DNA of 64,000 nucleotides, from assembly GCA_963576735.1 (NCBI GenBank), contig OY755191.1, positions 12,925,608 to 12,989,607 on the forward strand. Reading direction: 5' to 3'. Of the stretch, positions 32,542 to 44,442 are shown in pieces (positions within the stretch are counted from its first letter, which is position 1; every line of letters begins with the position of its first letter). The notes under the pieces were generated by a model. That model was not told the origin of the DNA, searched no databases, and was given only the letters and a program-made list of their open reading frames with translations. Origin of the DNA: Bedellia somnulentella (lineage: Eukaryota; Arthropoda; Insecta; Lepidoptera; Bedelliidae). The position numbers were made by a program, and so were the translations under genes.

Positions 32542-32547
32542 TTCCCA

Positions 32548-32818
32548 TCATACATACATACATATACTCATGGCTGTAATTCCCTAGAAGGGGTAGCCAG
32601 AGCCAGGGAATTAGAAACTCCTCAGCCACTTTTGGAAAATTTAGTCGGGAAAAGATGGTTAAATAAAGGTTGTTGGTGATGGGTCTCCAACCGCATCGCC
32701 CAAATATTCCTTAAAAGCCCCAATACCGTTAGTCGCCTCTTACGTACACCCACCGGAAGAAATGGGGTAGTGCTATTCTAAGCCGACACTACACAGCAAA
32801 GCCAACACTACACGGCAA
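32548..32818 (-). repeat. Family A retroposon plus extra head scrap
   Basis: Full reverse copy to CCGACACTACACAGCA (32799), followed by a second head piece AAGCCAACACTACACGGCA. Confidence 0.9.
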
Positions 32819-32847
32819 TGCAATGCAATTTAATTCCCACTTTCTAA

Positions 32848-33064
32848 TATACTCACGCCCATAAATCCCAAAAAGCGGTAGCCAGAGCCTCAGAGCTAGA
32901 AATTCCTCAGCCACATTTGGATGTAGAGATAAAGTATTGCTGGTGATGGGTCTCCAACCACATCGCCCAAAAACCATTATAATAAAGCCCCATACCCTTA
33001 GTCACCTCTTAACAAACCCGTGAGTAAAAAGGAGTAATGACATTCTAAGCCGGCACTACGCGAA
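32848..33064 (-). repeat. Family A, older subfamily
   Basis: ATACTCACGCCCATAAATCC to CTAAGCCGGCACTACGCG; it uses the CCCATAAATCCCAAAAAG variant. Confidence 0.85.
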
Positions 33065-33363
33065 ATGTAAACACTAACTCAAACATTTGCATAAACAAGT
33101 ATGCGATATTTCTGTTTATATGAGACTCCGTAAAACAATGCAACCTCTCCAACGTACTCAAGTTTACAAGGATTAACACCTCAAATCCGGGAACAAAAGC
33201 GGCTACCACATCACGTTAACGAACTAGGCAAACAGACATGTCTATTGCATCACATGTCTATGGTTTCAGCTAACAACTTGCTTTTATTGTTGTGAAACGC
33301 GCTCGAAACTAGTTTGGTTTGAATTCAGACACATACCTGGAATATTTAGTTTTAGTCATTTTA
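33065..33363. other. Unassigned
   Basis: Nothing recognised. Confidence 0.4.
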
Positions 33364-33795
33364 GCTGTGTAGTGTCAGCTTAGAATAGCACTACCCCATT
33401 TCTTCCGGTGGGTATACGTAAGAGGCGAATAACGGTATTTGGGCTTAAAAGGGATTTTTGGGCGATGCGGTTGGACACCCATCACCAACAACCTTTATTT
33501 TACCATCTTTTCCCCACTCAACTTTCCGAAGGTGGCTGAGGAATTTCTCATTCCTTAGCTCTGGCTATCCCTTCTTGGGATTTATAGCCGTGAGTATATG
33601 TATGTATGTCATTTTCAAGTAGTTTTTAGGCCATGCATTTGGAGACCAATCACCAATAACCTTTATTTACAATCTTCTCCCCACTCAAATTCCAATGTGG
33701 CTGAGGAATTTCGTATTTTGAAGCTCTGGCTACCCCTTCTAGGTATATTTAACCGTGAGTATTTAAGTATGTTGTATTTATGTATGTATGTTGGA
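33364..33795 (+). repeat. Family A, full copy followed by a partial copy
   Basis: 33364-33612 is complete. 33613-33795 resumes at TTTTTAGGCCATGCATTTGG and runs to another tail; it is older. Confidence 0.85.
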
Positions 33796-33969
33796 TACAT
33801 ACGTGGAATTTCGGATTTGTGTTAACTCAATGATTTTGGTAAGATTTTAAAGTGAAAGATTGGAGACAAGTCTAGTGAAGGTATTAAAAGCACCCGCACT
33901 GTTAAGAAAAATATTTTTTATTCAACTTATGCTAAGCTAAAATGAGGGCTACGATTTTGATGTAGGTTC

Positions 33970-34688
33970 TGCCGAATGTCGAATTCGGCCGGCTTATCGG
34001 TATGAATACATGCCGAAGCCGAATTTCGGCCGAACTTCTTCGAATAAGTGTTTGACAGTATGTTGTTGCTTTGTTACATAAATAAAGACTTTAAATAAGT
34101 CAGAAAGAAATATAAGATAATTACAAACAATACAAACATACATATACTCACGACCATAAATCCCAAAAAGGGGTAGCCAGAACTTTAGAGCTATAAACTC
34201 ATCATTTACATTTAGAAGTCGATAGGGGAAAAGTTGGTAGAAATAAAGTATCCTTGGTTATGGGTCTCCTACCACATCGCCCATAAACCACTTAAAAATG
34301 CCCCACACCCTTAGTCGCCTCTTACGACACCCGGGGTTGGAAGGGGTAGTAATATTCTAAGCCAGCACTACACGGCAACGTTTAAGATAAGAATTTGATT
34401 TATAGAAGTATTTTTTATTATTTATTGTATAACAACAATTATGTGAAATTGCTTAAAGTTTAAATCTTTAATTAATGCGTTTTTTTTATATTTAAAGCAA
34501 TCACCAAAACTGGACTCACACAGCTATTAATGTATGTATTTCCAGGACATTTTATTTTCTACCGAATTTCGGCCGAACTTCGGTTAAATCTGCCAAATCT
34601 AACCGAAATTCAGCCGAATACGAACTTCGGTAAATCTGCCGAACTTCGGTAATACCGAATGTTTAACGAATTTCGGTGCATCTCTAGT
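33970..34688. mobile_element. hAT-like element remnant rich in TTCGGCCGAA palindromes
   Basis: Repeated GAATTCGGCC and TTTCGGCCGAACTTC words occur in both halves. The right end TTCGGTGCATCTCTAG resembles the common hAT-type terminus CTAGAGATGCACCGAA. The left terminus is missing. A family A copy (34135-34378) lies inside. No transposase was seen. Confidence 0.5.
34135..34378 (-). repeat. Family A, older subfamily
   Basis: ACTCACGACCATAAATCCC to CTAAGCCAGCACTACACGGC. Confidence 0.85.
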
Positions 34689-35196
34689 ATGTATCCATGC
34701 TACTCGTATGTTTGTATTACGATAACTTCTTTACTTCTTAACGCCTTTTTAAAAATGGGGTGCCATTAGAAGCATTTTATTTATTCAATGGTTAAATACT
34801 ATAATAAAAGGAAATATAATGGTGGTGGTGGCTTTTATAGAGTTAGTTATCGTTGAGTATCAAGGCATATTTCTCACTGAATTGCTATCTTATTATAACA
34901 AAAAAAAAGTATATTTATTAAAAGAATTACAGCTTTCAACAAATTTCCAGGGGTTCCCAAACTAGCCTTAGCCTGTACCTTGGGAAACCAATTTAATTAT
35001 ATAATATAATTGAATAGGTTGTTGGGACTTCGGTATGACTGTTATGAAACCAAAAACTTAAACTTAATTGTAAAAAGATTTAACGTGATGTTGGAATGAG
35101 TATAGCTAGGCCTGCCATTTAACATTTTATTCTTCAAGCCAAAATTGAGCACTCTTAACATTATTTGATAAAATATAACTTGATATTTATAATGAA
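34689..35196. other. AT-rich, no gene seen
   Basis: Nothing recognised. Confidence 0.4.
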
Positions 35197-35198
35197 AA

Positions 35199-35530
35199 CC
35201 GTGATAGCTCGGTGGGTAGGACACCGCTTATCGTGCAAACGATGAGGGTTCAAATACCCCAATTTGTCTTTTCTAAAGATATATGTGTGTTTAAATGGTC
35301 ATTTGTGTTTAACGGTGAGGGAAAACATCGTAAAGAAACTCACATGGCTGAGCTGGACCTAGTCAAGTGACAGAGTATTTGTACAAAACGGCGATAGGTC
35401 TCCCCCTATCACGTGAGTACACTGTCCAAGCAAAACGTGGGTACTCTGAACACCAGGATACAATGTCACGAGATTCAGAAGTAATAGTACCCCTGCCAAC
35501 CCTTACGGTATCCCCGGCTTGAAAGTTTGA
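35199..35530 (+). repeat. Family B SINE, diverged (head 1, body a)
   Basis: GTGATAGCTCGGTGGGTAGG at the head, CACGAGATTCAGAAGTAATA in the body, and a worn 3' module CCTTACGGTATCCCCGGCTT. Confidence 0.85.
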
Positions 35531-35609
35531 GTTGAGATCATAATTATTATCTCTACCAAACCTTCAAAATTATGTACCATAAACTTAGTCTCCATCTCGT
35601 TTTTTAAAT

Positions 35610-35745
35610 TTCTCTATCTACCTTATTTTGAAATAGGTTGGTTAATTTGTAACCGCCTTTGTGTACTTAGTCCTAATGATCTGTACCTATATAAAAACAT
35701 TGTATTTGTATGCAATAAAATGTTCAAATAAATAAATAAATAAAT
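35610..35745 (+). repeat. Family E LINE 3'-UTR-like repeat
   Basis: GGTTAATTTGTAACCGCC, GCAATAAAATGTTCAAATAA and a (TAAA)n tail. Confidence 0.6.
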
Positions 35746-36081
35746 GCTACGACATAGAAAATCGTATAACAGCGCCATCTAGTATAAAAATTAAACCAGT
35801 AACTCAAACAATTCTACCAAACAAACTATCAAGAACTGTCAAAAACTTTATAGTCTTAGTTTGTCACTATTTTCTATCTGAACTTTTTCATTTTTCTTTC
35901 GTATGTTTTATGTTTGAACGTTTCTCGTTTTATTTCGTTCGCAGCAGGGAGAATAGATAGATTGAGTACATTTTTCCGTGGTCTTTGTCCATTTTATTGT
36001 TGTGGCATTCAATGGAGAACACAAATTGGTCAAAATATCTGTACTAAATGCACTTGAAACTTTAGTATATATTTTTTTATT
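35746..36081. other. AT-rich, no gene seen
   Basis: Nothing recognised. Confidence 0.4.
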
Positions 36082-36144
36082 ACATACATACATATACTCA
36101 CGGCTATAAATCCCTAAAAGGGGTAGCCAGAGCTAAGGAATTAG
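36082..36144 (-). repeat. Family A, strongly 5'-truncated
   Basis: Only the 3' ~60 bases, (TACA)n through GGGGTAGCCAGAGCTAAGGA, then a poly-T run. Confidence 0.85.
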
Positions 36145-36297
36145 TTTTTTTTTATTATATTTTATTTTTCTTCGGAAAACTAACAGCCTAATATCTTAAT
36201 AGCTAAACAACATGTAAACTTAATGGCCAATTAAAAGTGTCCACATATTACTAACTATATGGATTAATATATATTACATACATACATAGTTATACTA

Positions 36298-37397
36298 CTC
36301 TGTGTAAAAAGTATCGGGAATATGTCAATAAAAAGACCCGCGTAAAAGAGGTCGTTCAAATTTTTTTAGTGCATGTTGGTAACACTGTACTGATTTAGCG
36401 CGCAAAATTTGAGCGGGATCTGTCATTTAATTTGTTTTAAACTACATTTTTTGTTGGTCATAGTTTTGAGAAGCAGTAGTAGAGTTGCCTCGTTCTGGTA
36501 GACCTTCAACCGCTACGACCAAAGAAAACATCGACAGAATCAAGAAGCTAGTGCTCGAAAATCGACGTATGAGTCTGAGAGAGTTGGTTTGTGAGGTGAA
36601 CATATCTTTTAAGTCCGTCCACAACATTCTCATTGACATTTTAGGCATGAAACGCGTCGCCGCTCGATTAGTTCCAAAAGAGCTCAATTTTGTTCAAAAA
36701 GCGCAGCGAAAGCATGTCGCTGAAGACATGGTTTCCCGAGCTTCTACGGATCCGACCTTTATGAAACCTATAATAACTGGCGACGAGACATGGGTTTATG
36801 AGTACGACATGCAAACAAGCCAACAGTCTTCAGAATGGCGTCTCAAAAACGAGCCAAAACCCAAAAAACCGCGGCAAAGTCGCTCCAAAATCAAGGTGAT
36901 GCTGACAGTTTTTTTTTACTACCGTGGTGAGGTTCACTCCGAATTCCTTCCAGAGGGAGAAACAGTGAATAAAGCATATTATTTAGGCGTCATGAAGCGT
37001 TAGCGTGAGAGAAGCCGCCGATAACGTCCAGATTTGTGGCAACACAACTCATGGATGCTGCACCATGATAATGCACCATCACACACAGCCATTATAGTGA
37101 GTTCTCAAAAGTTCTCGATCAAGCACCGTATTCACCTGATATGGCTCTGTCTGACTTTTTTTTATTTCCCAAGTTAAAAGTTTTGAGTCGATAAAAGCCA
37201 TAAAAGAAAATTCGCTGAATGAGCTTAAGGCCATACCGCTAATAGCCTATGAAAAATGTATGGAAGACTGGGTGCAGCGGTGGAGATGTTGTATTGCAAG
37301 CGATGGGGCCTACTTTGAAGGCGATAAAATAAATTTAGATGAATAATTTGTATTTTTTGTTTTATTGACAAATTCCCGATACTTAGTACACAGAATG
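36298..37397 (+). mobile_element. mariner-like element with terminal inverted repeats
   Basis: The left end carries AAGTATCGGGAATATGTCAA, matched by the reverse complement of the right end, AAGTATCGGGAATTTGTCAA. The elements abut TA dinucleotides. A broken transposase fills the interior. The length of about 1.1 kb is slightly below a full mariner, in line with the missing N terminus. Confidence 0.9.
36485..37349 (+). pseudogene. mariner transposase pseudogene
   Basis: The open part (36485-37003) begins PRSGRPSTATTKENIDRI, after the lost N-terminal helix-turn-helix. It includes ITGDETWVYEYD (first catalytic Asp) and SEFLPEGETVNKAYYLGVMK. In-frame stops follow at 37001-37003 and in the next line. 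HHDNAPSHT near 37070 holds the second Asp, and after a frameshift YSPDMALSDFFLFPK holds the third. The end reads AYEKCMEDWVQRW, then SDGAYFEGDKINLDE-stop near 37349. The order and spacing fit the DD34D mariner pattern. At least two stops and two frameshifts make it inactive. No nested insertion disturbs it. Confidence 0.9.
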
Positions 37398-37420
37398 TAT
37401 ATATATATATATATATATAA
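37395..37420. repeat. (TA)n microsatellite
   Basis: Perfect TA run at the right edge of the mariner element, probably seeded by its TA target duplication. Confidence 0.8.
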
Positions 37421-37427
37421 ATCACAT

Positions 37428-37796
37428 GACAAGCGACATGATAGTCCAGTGGGTAGAACACCCGCCCGAAAACAGAAGGGCGTGAGTTCCAATCCTGGGA
37501 CGGGCCTACACCAATTTGTCTTTTCTAAAGTCATATGTGTGGTTAATTTATCATGGTTGCTAACGGTGAGGGAAAACATCGTGAGGAAACCCACATGGCT
37601 GAGATGTACTTAGTCATGTGACAGTGTATTCGTACAAAACGGCGATAGGCCTGCCCCCTATCACGTGAGTACACTGTCTAAGCAAAACGTGGGTACCTTC
37701 TCTGGAAACTAGATGGCGCTTGCCATGTGAGTTCAGGAGTATTGGTATCTCTGCCAACCCCTTCGGGGATAAACGGCGTGAAGTTTATGTTATGTT
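37428..37796 (+). repeat. Family B SINE (head 2, body b)
   Basis: Head GACATGATAGTCCAGTGGGT with the alternative anticodon-arm block CCCGCCCGAAAACAGAAGGG, body AAACTAGATGGCGCTTGCC, end GGGGATAAACGGCGTGAAG. Confidence 0.95.
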
Positions 37797-38557
37797 ATAT
37801 AAATCACAACAAACTATTTTCCGCACAGTAAACGTAAAACAAAATTAACATCACTGTGGTAAACAAAAGTAAAAAAAGAACAAAGCGACAAAAAACATAC
37901 ATCTTAAATTACATTGCTTAAAACAAATTACCTTTCGAAGAACTGATTGACTGAGCACTAGAACTATATATACGAAGAGGGATAGTGCTATTCTTTGCCA
38001 ACACTACACAGCAAGGAAAAAGATTTATCTAGTGTTTTGAACTCAAACTTTTACAGCGTACCATAAGTGCACAAATAGTTGGTGTAATCACGGTACAGTA
38101 GTATAATATAACATGTGGACAAGACAAGTAATATAAGATATGACCCTGCCTGTTGGGCACATGCAATTTCACAAGAGGGTTGTAGATACAAAAAAAATAT
38201 AATTAGATTATTCGGTAGCATAACTGCAGAGTTGAAACCAAGGTTGAAACACTGCGGCATAATACAGTATTTATTTGCCATTTTGTATCACAAAACTATA
38301 AAAACTCCATGCGTACGCAAGCGTGAGCGACGAATGGCGGGGCTATGACGTCACATCGTCACTTTGCCCGCGCCAACCGCAATTAACTCCGTTGGCCAAA
38401 ATGCGCACTTTGAACCTAAATATTTCAGCCATTTTTCAAGTTATAGAAAAAGTAAAAATACAGTTTTTCTCGTAATTTTTGTAGATTTATTTGGCGTATA
38501 AAATAATAAATGTTGGTCAGGTCCATTGTCCCATCTATAAGTAATACATAGACATAC
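37797..38557. other. Unassigned
   Basis: Mostly AT-rich. 38300-38400 is GC-richer, with GCGTACGCAAGCGTGAGCGA and TGACGTCACATCGTCAC. The TGACGTCAC word is shared with the THAP element at 44190 but the relation is weak. No convincing gene. Confidence 0.35.
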
Positions 38558-38812
38558 ATACGAGTACATACATTAATCCACGGCCATAAATCCAAAAAAG
38601 GATTAGTCAGAGCTTTAGAGCTTGAAACTCTTCAGTCACATTTCGAAGTTTATAGGGGACAAGAACTAGAACTAAAGTATCATTGGTGATGCGTCTCCTA
38701 CCGCATCGCCCAAACACCACTTCAAAAATGCCCCATACTCTTAGTCGCCTCTTACGACACCCGTGGGTAGAAAGGGTAGTGACATTCTAAGCTGGCACGA
38801 AACGGAATTATA
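38558..38812 (-). repeat. Family A, older subfamily
   Basis: TAATCCACGGCCATAAATCC to CTAAGCTGGCACGAAACGG. Confidence 0.8.
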
Positions 38813-39728
38813 GATACATAATTACGACATTAGGTCCCATTTGTTTGAGCTAATGACATTTCGTTTAGATTAATCAATATTCTCATCATCTTCTTATTCA
38901 GAATGCCTGTTTAAATACTATTTGGTGTAAATGTGTTCATGAATCATACTTTGTGGCCATCTTCTGCTGACATTATGACCCAAATAATCTAATTGGGCAA
39001 ACATTCAGCGATCGAAATTTTAATTATTCTTTACTAGAATATAATATAAGGATAAAACTATCGCAGCTCTTCCCGTTGGTGTTTTACGAAGAAAGTACTA
39101 TTAGCTGAGTCAAAGTTATTTGAGTTTTGTAGATCTTTATTTATTTACTACAATCGATATTTTTTTCTTAAATATTTAATATGTAAACATTGACTGCCAG
39201 TATACTTAAAATTTGAACATACAGCTGAGAATTTTAAAGTAGTTAGAATAAAAATAAGATACACATACTTTCATTCCGACTTAAAGTAGAAAGTTAGATG
39301 TTTACATTTCATTTGGAGCTTTCTTCAAAAAGCTCTTTACTTTCGAAACGAAATTTCGCTTTCAGATGTTTTAATGCATTTTAAATGTTATTTAAAATAG
39401 TGGTTCCAACATAAATCTCTCTAGATATCAGAACAGACACAAAATGTGCTCGAAATAAGGAAGCTGTCTCGAGTTTGCAATAAAATTTCAAATTCTTCCG
39501 CCTTTCTGTCAGAGAATACGTACTCTACTTTTACTTAAACATCGCTTTCAAAAGTATTTCATGATAAAGGTTATTTCAAATGAAATATGTGAAGAAAAGA
39601 TGTGTTATAAAACCATTCGAAGTGGTAAGTATAAAAGAGCACTTATGAATATTTTGATGGATTGATTCTGCCTACCACAGTGGTATTCATGGGTGCGTTT
39701 ATTAATATAAAGCACACCATTACTTACA
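38813..39728. other. AT-rich, no gene seen
   Basis: Nothing recognised over about 0.9 kb. Confidence 0.4.
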
Positions 39729-39955
39729 GCTTATAATTGTAAATTCCTAAAAGGGGTAGCCAGAGCTTCAGAATCAGAAAATTCATTAGCCACTTTTAGG
39801 AGTGAGGTGGGGAAAAGAATGTAAAATGTATGTTTTTCGTGATGGGTCTCCAACCGCATCGCCCAAAAGTCACATAAAATCTCCGATACCCTTAGTCGCC
39901 TCTTACGACCCATGGGAAGAAATGGGGTTGTTCTAATCTAAGTCGACACCTCACC
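39729..39955 (-). repeat. Family A, diverged
   Basis: CTTATAATTGTAAATTCC to CTAAGTCGACACCTCACC; the tail lacks a clean (TACA)n. Confidence 0.8.
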
Positions 39956-40154
39956 TCATTTAAAAAAATAAATAAATATATTTTTTATTTAACCTTTCAC
40001 AGATATCCTGCCGTTAACATGACAGGTATCTTCCAGCTTTAATTAATTCTTTCGTGCAAATATTAATATGCCTACAAATAAAACCATAAATTAAACTTGA
40101 ATTTATATAACTAATTTATTTTATGATTAAACACATCGCTAGTACAAGAAGTAC

Positions 40155-40350
40155 TAAGTTGTACTTAGCCCTGTAAGTGTATTCATTCAAAAAGAGCCAT
40201 AGGCCTGCCCCCCTATCACGTGAGTATACTGTCCAAGTAAAAAATGAGTACTCTGAACACCAGGTGACAATTTCACGTAATGTTCAGAAGTGTTAGTACC
40301 TCTGCCAACTTCTTCGGGAATGTGTGGCGTGAAAATTTGGGATGAGTTGA
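40155..40350 (+). repeat. Family B SINE, 5'-truncated (body a)
   Basis: TTGTACTTAGCCCTGTAAGT through CCTATCACGTGAGTATACTG to GGCGTGAAAATTTGGG. Confidence 0.85.
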
Positions 40351-40514
40351 GTACAAGAAGAAAGAGTGCAATATTTTCAAAGAAAAGTTGGGTTTTGTCT
40401 TTCAACTTAAATTGAATTGAACCTGAGACCTCTAGATTGTAAGTCACCAATAGCGCGCAGAGGCAAGATTGACCTAAAAATATTTTATTGATAAGATATG
40501 GAAATGAAAATGTA

Positions 40515-40800
40515 AGGTAATATTATAAGAGGACGATCGCAGAGAACACATTTAGACAAAATAGAAAGTGTGCTCAAAAAGGCCGGCGTCCAAAGTATAA
40601 ATTGATGGATGTAAACGAAGCTATAGAGGTTTGCCATGATCGTTCCCCAATAGGATTAGTTCCCATTAGGGTAGGCAGACACTTTCGATCACCACTTTAT
40701 ACGATCCTGACAAACCTGTCTACAATCATCAATCATGCAAGCTTTGCTCTTTTATTCTTCACATTACGGAGGCCTAACATTTTATCCCTAATCTGTGTTT
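40515..40800. repeat. Family C LINE 3' ends, head-to-head inverted pair
   Basis: The forward part (40515-40645) encodes RGRSQRTHLDKIESVLKKAG and then the AREVC-type block. It meets a reverse part (about 40647-40800) that reads CCCATTAGGGTAGGCAGACA and on to TCTTTTATTCTTCACATTAC. This is the longest piece of the ORF2 C terminus in the window. Confidence 0.8.
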
Positions 40801-41213
40801 GAACTGAATCCCCCGTGATCGTATTCTAATACATACATGTACCATATAAGGCCCATCTCTCACTTTGATGTCCAATCTCCATACCTTTTCGCAATCAGAA
40901 TATCAATCAGATAAAGGTCTTCACAAACTATCTAATTAAGCATGCTATAGAAACCCATGATAAATATCCGGTGGATCCCGACCGGAATAATTTATGTCCG
41001 CTGTCACAGAAGCACTTAATGAATTGACTCTGACCCGATGCGCGCCACCCCTAGCTTTTCAGTCAAACGAATTCAACTGAGTTCTTGTTACTTATGAATG
41101 AAACATAGGGTTGCCACTTGGCATATGACGTGAGTAATAAATTACAGGTTTTGTGGTCAATAATAGTGTAGAGTGATTAGAAGATTCGATTGGTAGATTT
41201 GAATAAATCAACG
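40801..41213. other. Unassigned
   Basis: Nothing recognised. Confidence 0.4.
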
Positions 41214-41415
41214 CTGTGTAGTGTTGGCTTAGAATATCACTATACTATTGCTTCCTGTGGTTGCCGTAAAAAGCTATGTCACTAGAAAAAATCACCGAAA
41301 AGACTTTATTTTACCATATTTCGCCTTTGTTACTAAATAGTGGCGAAAGAAAAGTAAATTTGAAAGCACTGGCTTCCTCTATTTTTCAAATTTATAGCTA
41401 TGAGTGTATTACCGT
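41214..41415 (+). repeat. Family A, degenerate
   Basis: GCTGTGTAGTGTTGGCTTAG at the head, worn middle, TTATAGCTATGAGTGTAT at the end. Confidence 0.65.
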
Positions 41416-41597
41416 ATAACGTAACGTGTTAGCATATTACCGTAAAACTTGGCTTACTCAACTAATAATCGCTTGTTTTACTACGGACGAAGAAAATTAG
41501 CTATTTTTTATTTTAATCTCTGTAGTAAATTACAAAATACAAGGTCTTTTAACTTTACTTCAACATTTCAATGGGTTTTTAATAAAGTAAGCAAATT

Positions 41598-41965
41598 AAC
41601 ATAACATAACATAACATAAACGTTCACGCTGAATATTCCCGAAGGGGTTGGCAGAGGTACTAATACTTCTGAACCACGTGACTTTGTCACCTGGTGTTCA
41701 GAGTACCCACGTTTTGCATGGACAGTGTACTCACGTGATAGGGGGCAGGCCTATCGCCGTTTTGTACGAATACACTGTCACATGACTAAGTACAACTCAG
41801 CCATATGGGTTTCCTCACGATGTTTTCCCTCACCGTTAACAACCATGATAAATTAACCACACATATGCCTTTAGAAAAGACAAATTGGTGTAGGCCCGAC
41901 CCAGGATTTGAACACTAGTCGTTTGCACGATAACCGAGTGTTCTACCCACTGGGCTATCACGGCA
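41598..41965 (-). repeat. Family B SINE (head 1, body a)
   Basis: Full reverse copy with an expanded (ACATA)n tail at the left and the head CCACTGGGCTATCACGGC at the right. Confidence 0.95.
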
Positions 41966-41990
41966 AATTAACGCTGATAATAATCAAGAT

Positions 41991-42240
41991 ATAGCTTTGC
42001 CGTGTAGTGCCGGCTTAGAATGTCACTACCCCTTCCTACCCACGGGTGTCGTAAGAGGCGACTAAGTGTATTGAGGCTTTTTATGGGATTTTCGGACGAT
42101 ACGGTTGGAGACCCATCACCAAAAACCTTTATTTTTACCATCTTTTCCCCACTTAACATCCAAAAGTGGTTGAGGAATTTATAATTCCTTAGCTCTGGTT
42201 TCCCTTTCTAGGGAAATATAGCCGTGAGTATATGTATGTA
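41991..42240 (+). repeat. Family A retroposon with target-site duplication
   Basis: Forward copy flanked by ATAATCAAGAT (41980-41990 and 42241-42251). It has the GCCGTGTAGTGCCGG head variant. Confidence 0.95.
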
Positions 42241-42254
42241 ATAATCAAGATCTC

Positions 42255-42535
42255 AAACTCAAACTCAAACATTCACGCTGTATATCCCCGAAGGGGTACT
42301 AATTCTTCTAAACATCACGTGACATTGTCACCTGGTGTTCAGAGTTCCCACGTTTTTCTTGGACAGTGTACTCACGTGATCGGGTGCAGGGCTATCGCCG
42401 TTTCGTACGAATATACTGTCGCATAACTAAGGACAACTCAGCCATATGGGTTTCCTCACGATGTTTTCCCTCCCCGTTAATAACCATGATAATTTAACCA
42501 CAAATATGTCTTTAGAAAAGACAAATTTTAAAGAA
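42255..42535 (-). repeat. Family B SINE, head missing
   Basis: AAACTCAAACATTCACGCTG to TCTTTAGAAAAGACAAATTT; it stops before the tRNA-like part. Confidence 0.85.
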
Positions 42536-42536
42536 G

Positions 42537-42685
42537 TTGTAGGGTGATGGGGTTGGACACTCATCACCAACAACCTTTATATCACAATCATTTTCTCCTC
42601 TCAACATTAGAAAAGTTACTTATTCCGAAGCTCTGGCTACCTCTGCTAGAGTTTCATAGCCGTGAATATATGTATGTGTGTAGTT
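42537..42685 (+). repeat. Family A, 5'-truncated and worn
   Basis: GGGTGATGGGGTTGGACACT to CATAGCCGTGAATATATG. Confidence 0.75.
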
Positions 42686-42769
42686 TTATGTTCTCTTCAG
42701 GTGGGTACCTACTCTGAAAATCGAAATCGACACGTAAAAATATATGTTTCTTTAATGGACTAGATTCTG

Positions 42770-43222
42770 AAATAAGCTATTTGACTAAGTTTTGAAAACT
42801 ATCTTACGGTGTTATATTTGTTTATAAGGAGCCCTAAAAAAATATTTTTCTGTCTTCATTTTAGCTATTTTATAAAAAAATCGAAAAAGAAAATGCAATA
42901 TTCAAATGTGCCGCGAAAACGCGACTTTAAGTAATATGGCGGCTGTAGCACAAATGACGTCAATTCCGCATTAAACACTTACGAGCGAAGCGATACACGG
43001 TCAGTTTATGTGCAATCTACGTCATTATAGAAATAGCCAATCACGGTTGTTTTTAGTCACGTGACATTTGCATTAAAAATACTTATTTTAGAAGACGGAT
43101 TTTAGTGAAATAATGCAATATTTTTATCTCGCATTATTACATATTGCTCCAAAAAAGAAATATAAAGACTAATGAAATAAAAGAAATGTATATTTTTATT
43201 ACAGTCAAATAGCCTTTTATAT
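42770..43222. mobile_element. MITE related to the THAP-domain transposon
   Basis: The ends are inverted repeats: AATAAGCTATTTGACTAAG and, from the right, AAAAGGCTATTTGACTG. The left 35 bases align with the left end of the THAP element at 44190. The interior shares ATGACGTCA and AGTCACGTGACA blocks with it. No coding frame. Confidence 0.7.
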
Positions 43223-43439
43223 GTATAGTTCGTTATGCAGTGTTTTAATTAAGGGCATACTCGCAAGAGTAAGTCTAAATTGTTTGTTTTAAAACGCTAT
43301 AAAGTCTAGTTGGTTGTTGTTTTAACAACCTAAATAAAATACATGATACAGTTTACTTTATGTCCTTAAAATTTTCTGTTTATAACTTGCATTATGAAAA
43401 CCGTGAAGGCTGTATTAAAATAGATTGAAACACATGTCG

Positions 43440-43555
43440 TGTGAAACACAAATAAACTGTCAAACAACTAAGTTCAACTTAGCCATTTGGGTTTTCTCAC
43501 GCTGTTTTCCCTCACCGTAAAAAAACATGATCACGCTTTGAATGACTTTGAAACC
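43440..43555 (-). repeat. Family B SINE fragment
   Basis: Central block only, CAACTAAGTTCAACTTAGCC and CTCACGCTGTTTTCCCTCAC. Confidence 0.7.
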
Positions 43556-43591
43556 CACACGTGTTAAATTAAACATTACCGTTTTATAACA

Positions 43592-43958
43592 TATACATAA
43601 TAACATGAACGTTCACGCCGAATATCCCCGAAGGGGTTGGCAGAGGTACTAATAGTTCTGAACATCACGTGACATTGTCACCTGGTGTTCAGAGTACCCA
43701 CGTTTTGCATGGATAGTGTACTCATGTAATAGGGGGCAGGCCCTATCGCCGTTTTTGTACGAATACACTGTCACATGACTAAGTACAACTCAGCCATGTG
43801 GGTTTCCTCACGATGTTTTCCCTCACCGTTAACAACCGTGATAAATTAACCACACATATGTCTTTAGAAAAGACAAATTGGTGTAGGCTCGACCCGGGAT
43901 TTGAACACTAGTCGCTTGCACGTCAACCGGTGTTCTACCCACTGAGCTATCACGTCGT
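43592..43958 (-). repeat. Family B SINE (head 1, body a)
   Basis: Full reverse copy, CATGAACGTTCACGCCG to CCACTGAGCTATCACGTCG. Confidence 0.95.
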
Positions 43959-43982
43959 CGGTACCGTTTTAGTCATCTGCTA

Positions 43983-44090
43983 AAATACACACACACATTG
44001 GGTAACCATTGTCTATCTATCGCCACTTTGCACAATCCTGAAAAAACCTCTCTAGATAAGTTTACATCCATCAATCTTTCAATAAATGCT
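43983..44090 (-). repeat. Family C LINE 3' end fragment
   Basis: CTATCGCCACTTTGCACAAT and CCTCTCTAGATAAGTTTACA, the complement of the ORF2-tail coding block. Confidence 0.65.
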
Positions 44091-44442
44091 ACTGCAAATA
44101 TAATACACTCTACTAGCTAGTCAATAAATAATTTCCTCTCAAAAGCAACTCGGATTTCCTTTGTCAAATACGTTTACAAAATAAAGTCAAGAATAGGCTA
44201 GTTGACTAAATTTCAATAACTGCTTAATAATTTAGCTTATTAGGCATTTTATCGAAAAAAAATGTTTATTTATTTTTAATCGAGCGTTTTCATTATAAAT
44301 TTAGCGTTTTAAAAAACTAATTTCAATTTGGTTCCAAAACGCACAAGACTGTCATGGCGTCTTGAATGACGTCACGCCGTGCGAAACAAACCAAAGAGCG
44401 ATCGTGTCTTCGTACGTGATAGCTAGTTTTTATCGTTTAAAA

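Noticed and set aside
38115..38348. 77-codon frame MDKTSNIRYDPACWAHAISQ...
   Set aside because: No recognised domain, no start or splice context, and no repeat of the frame elsewhere; too weak to call.
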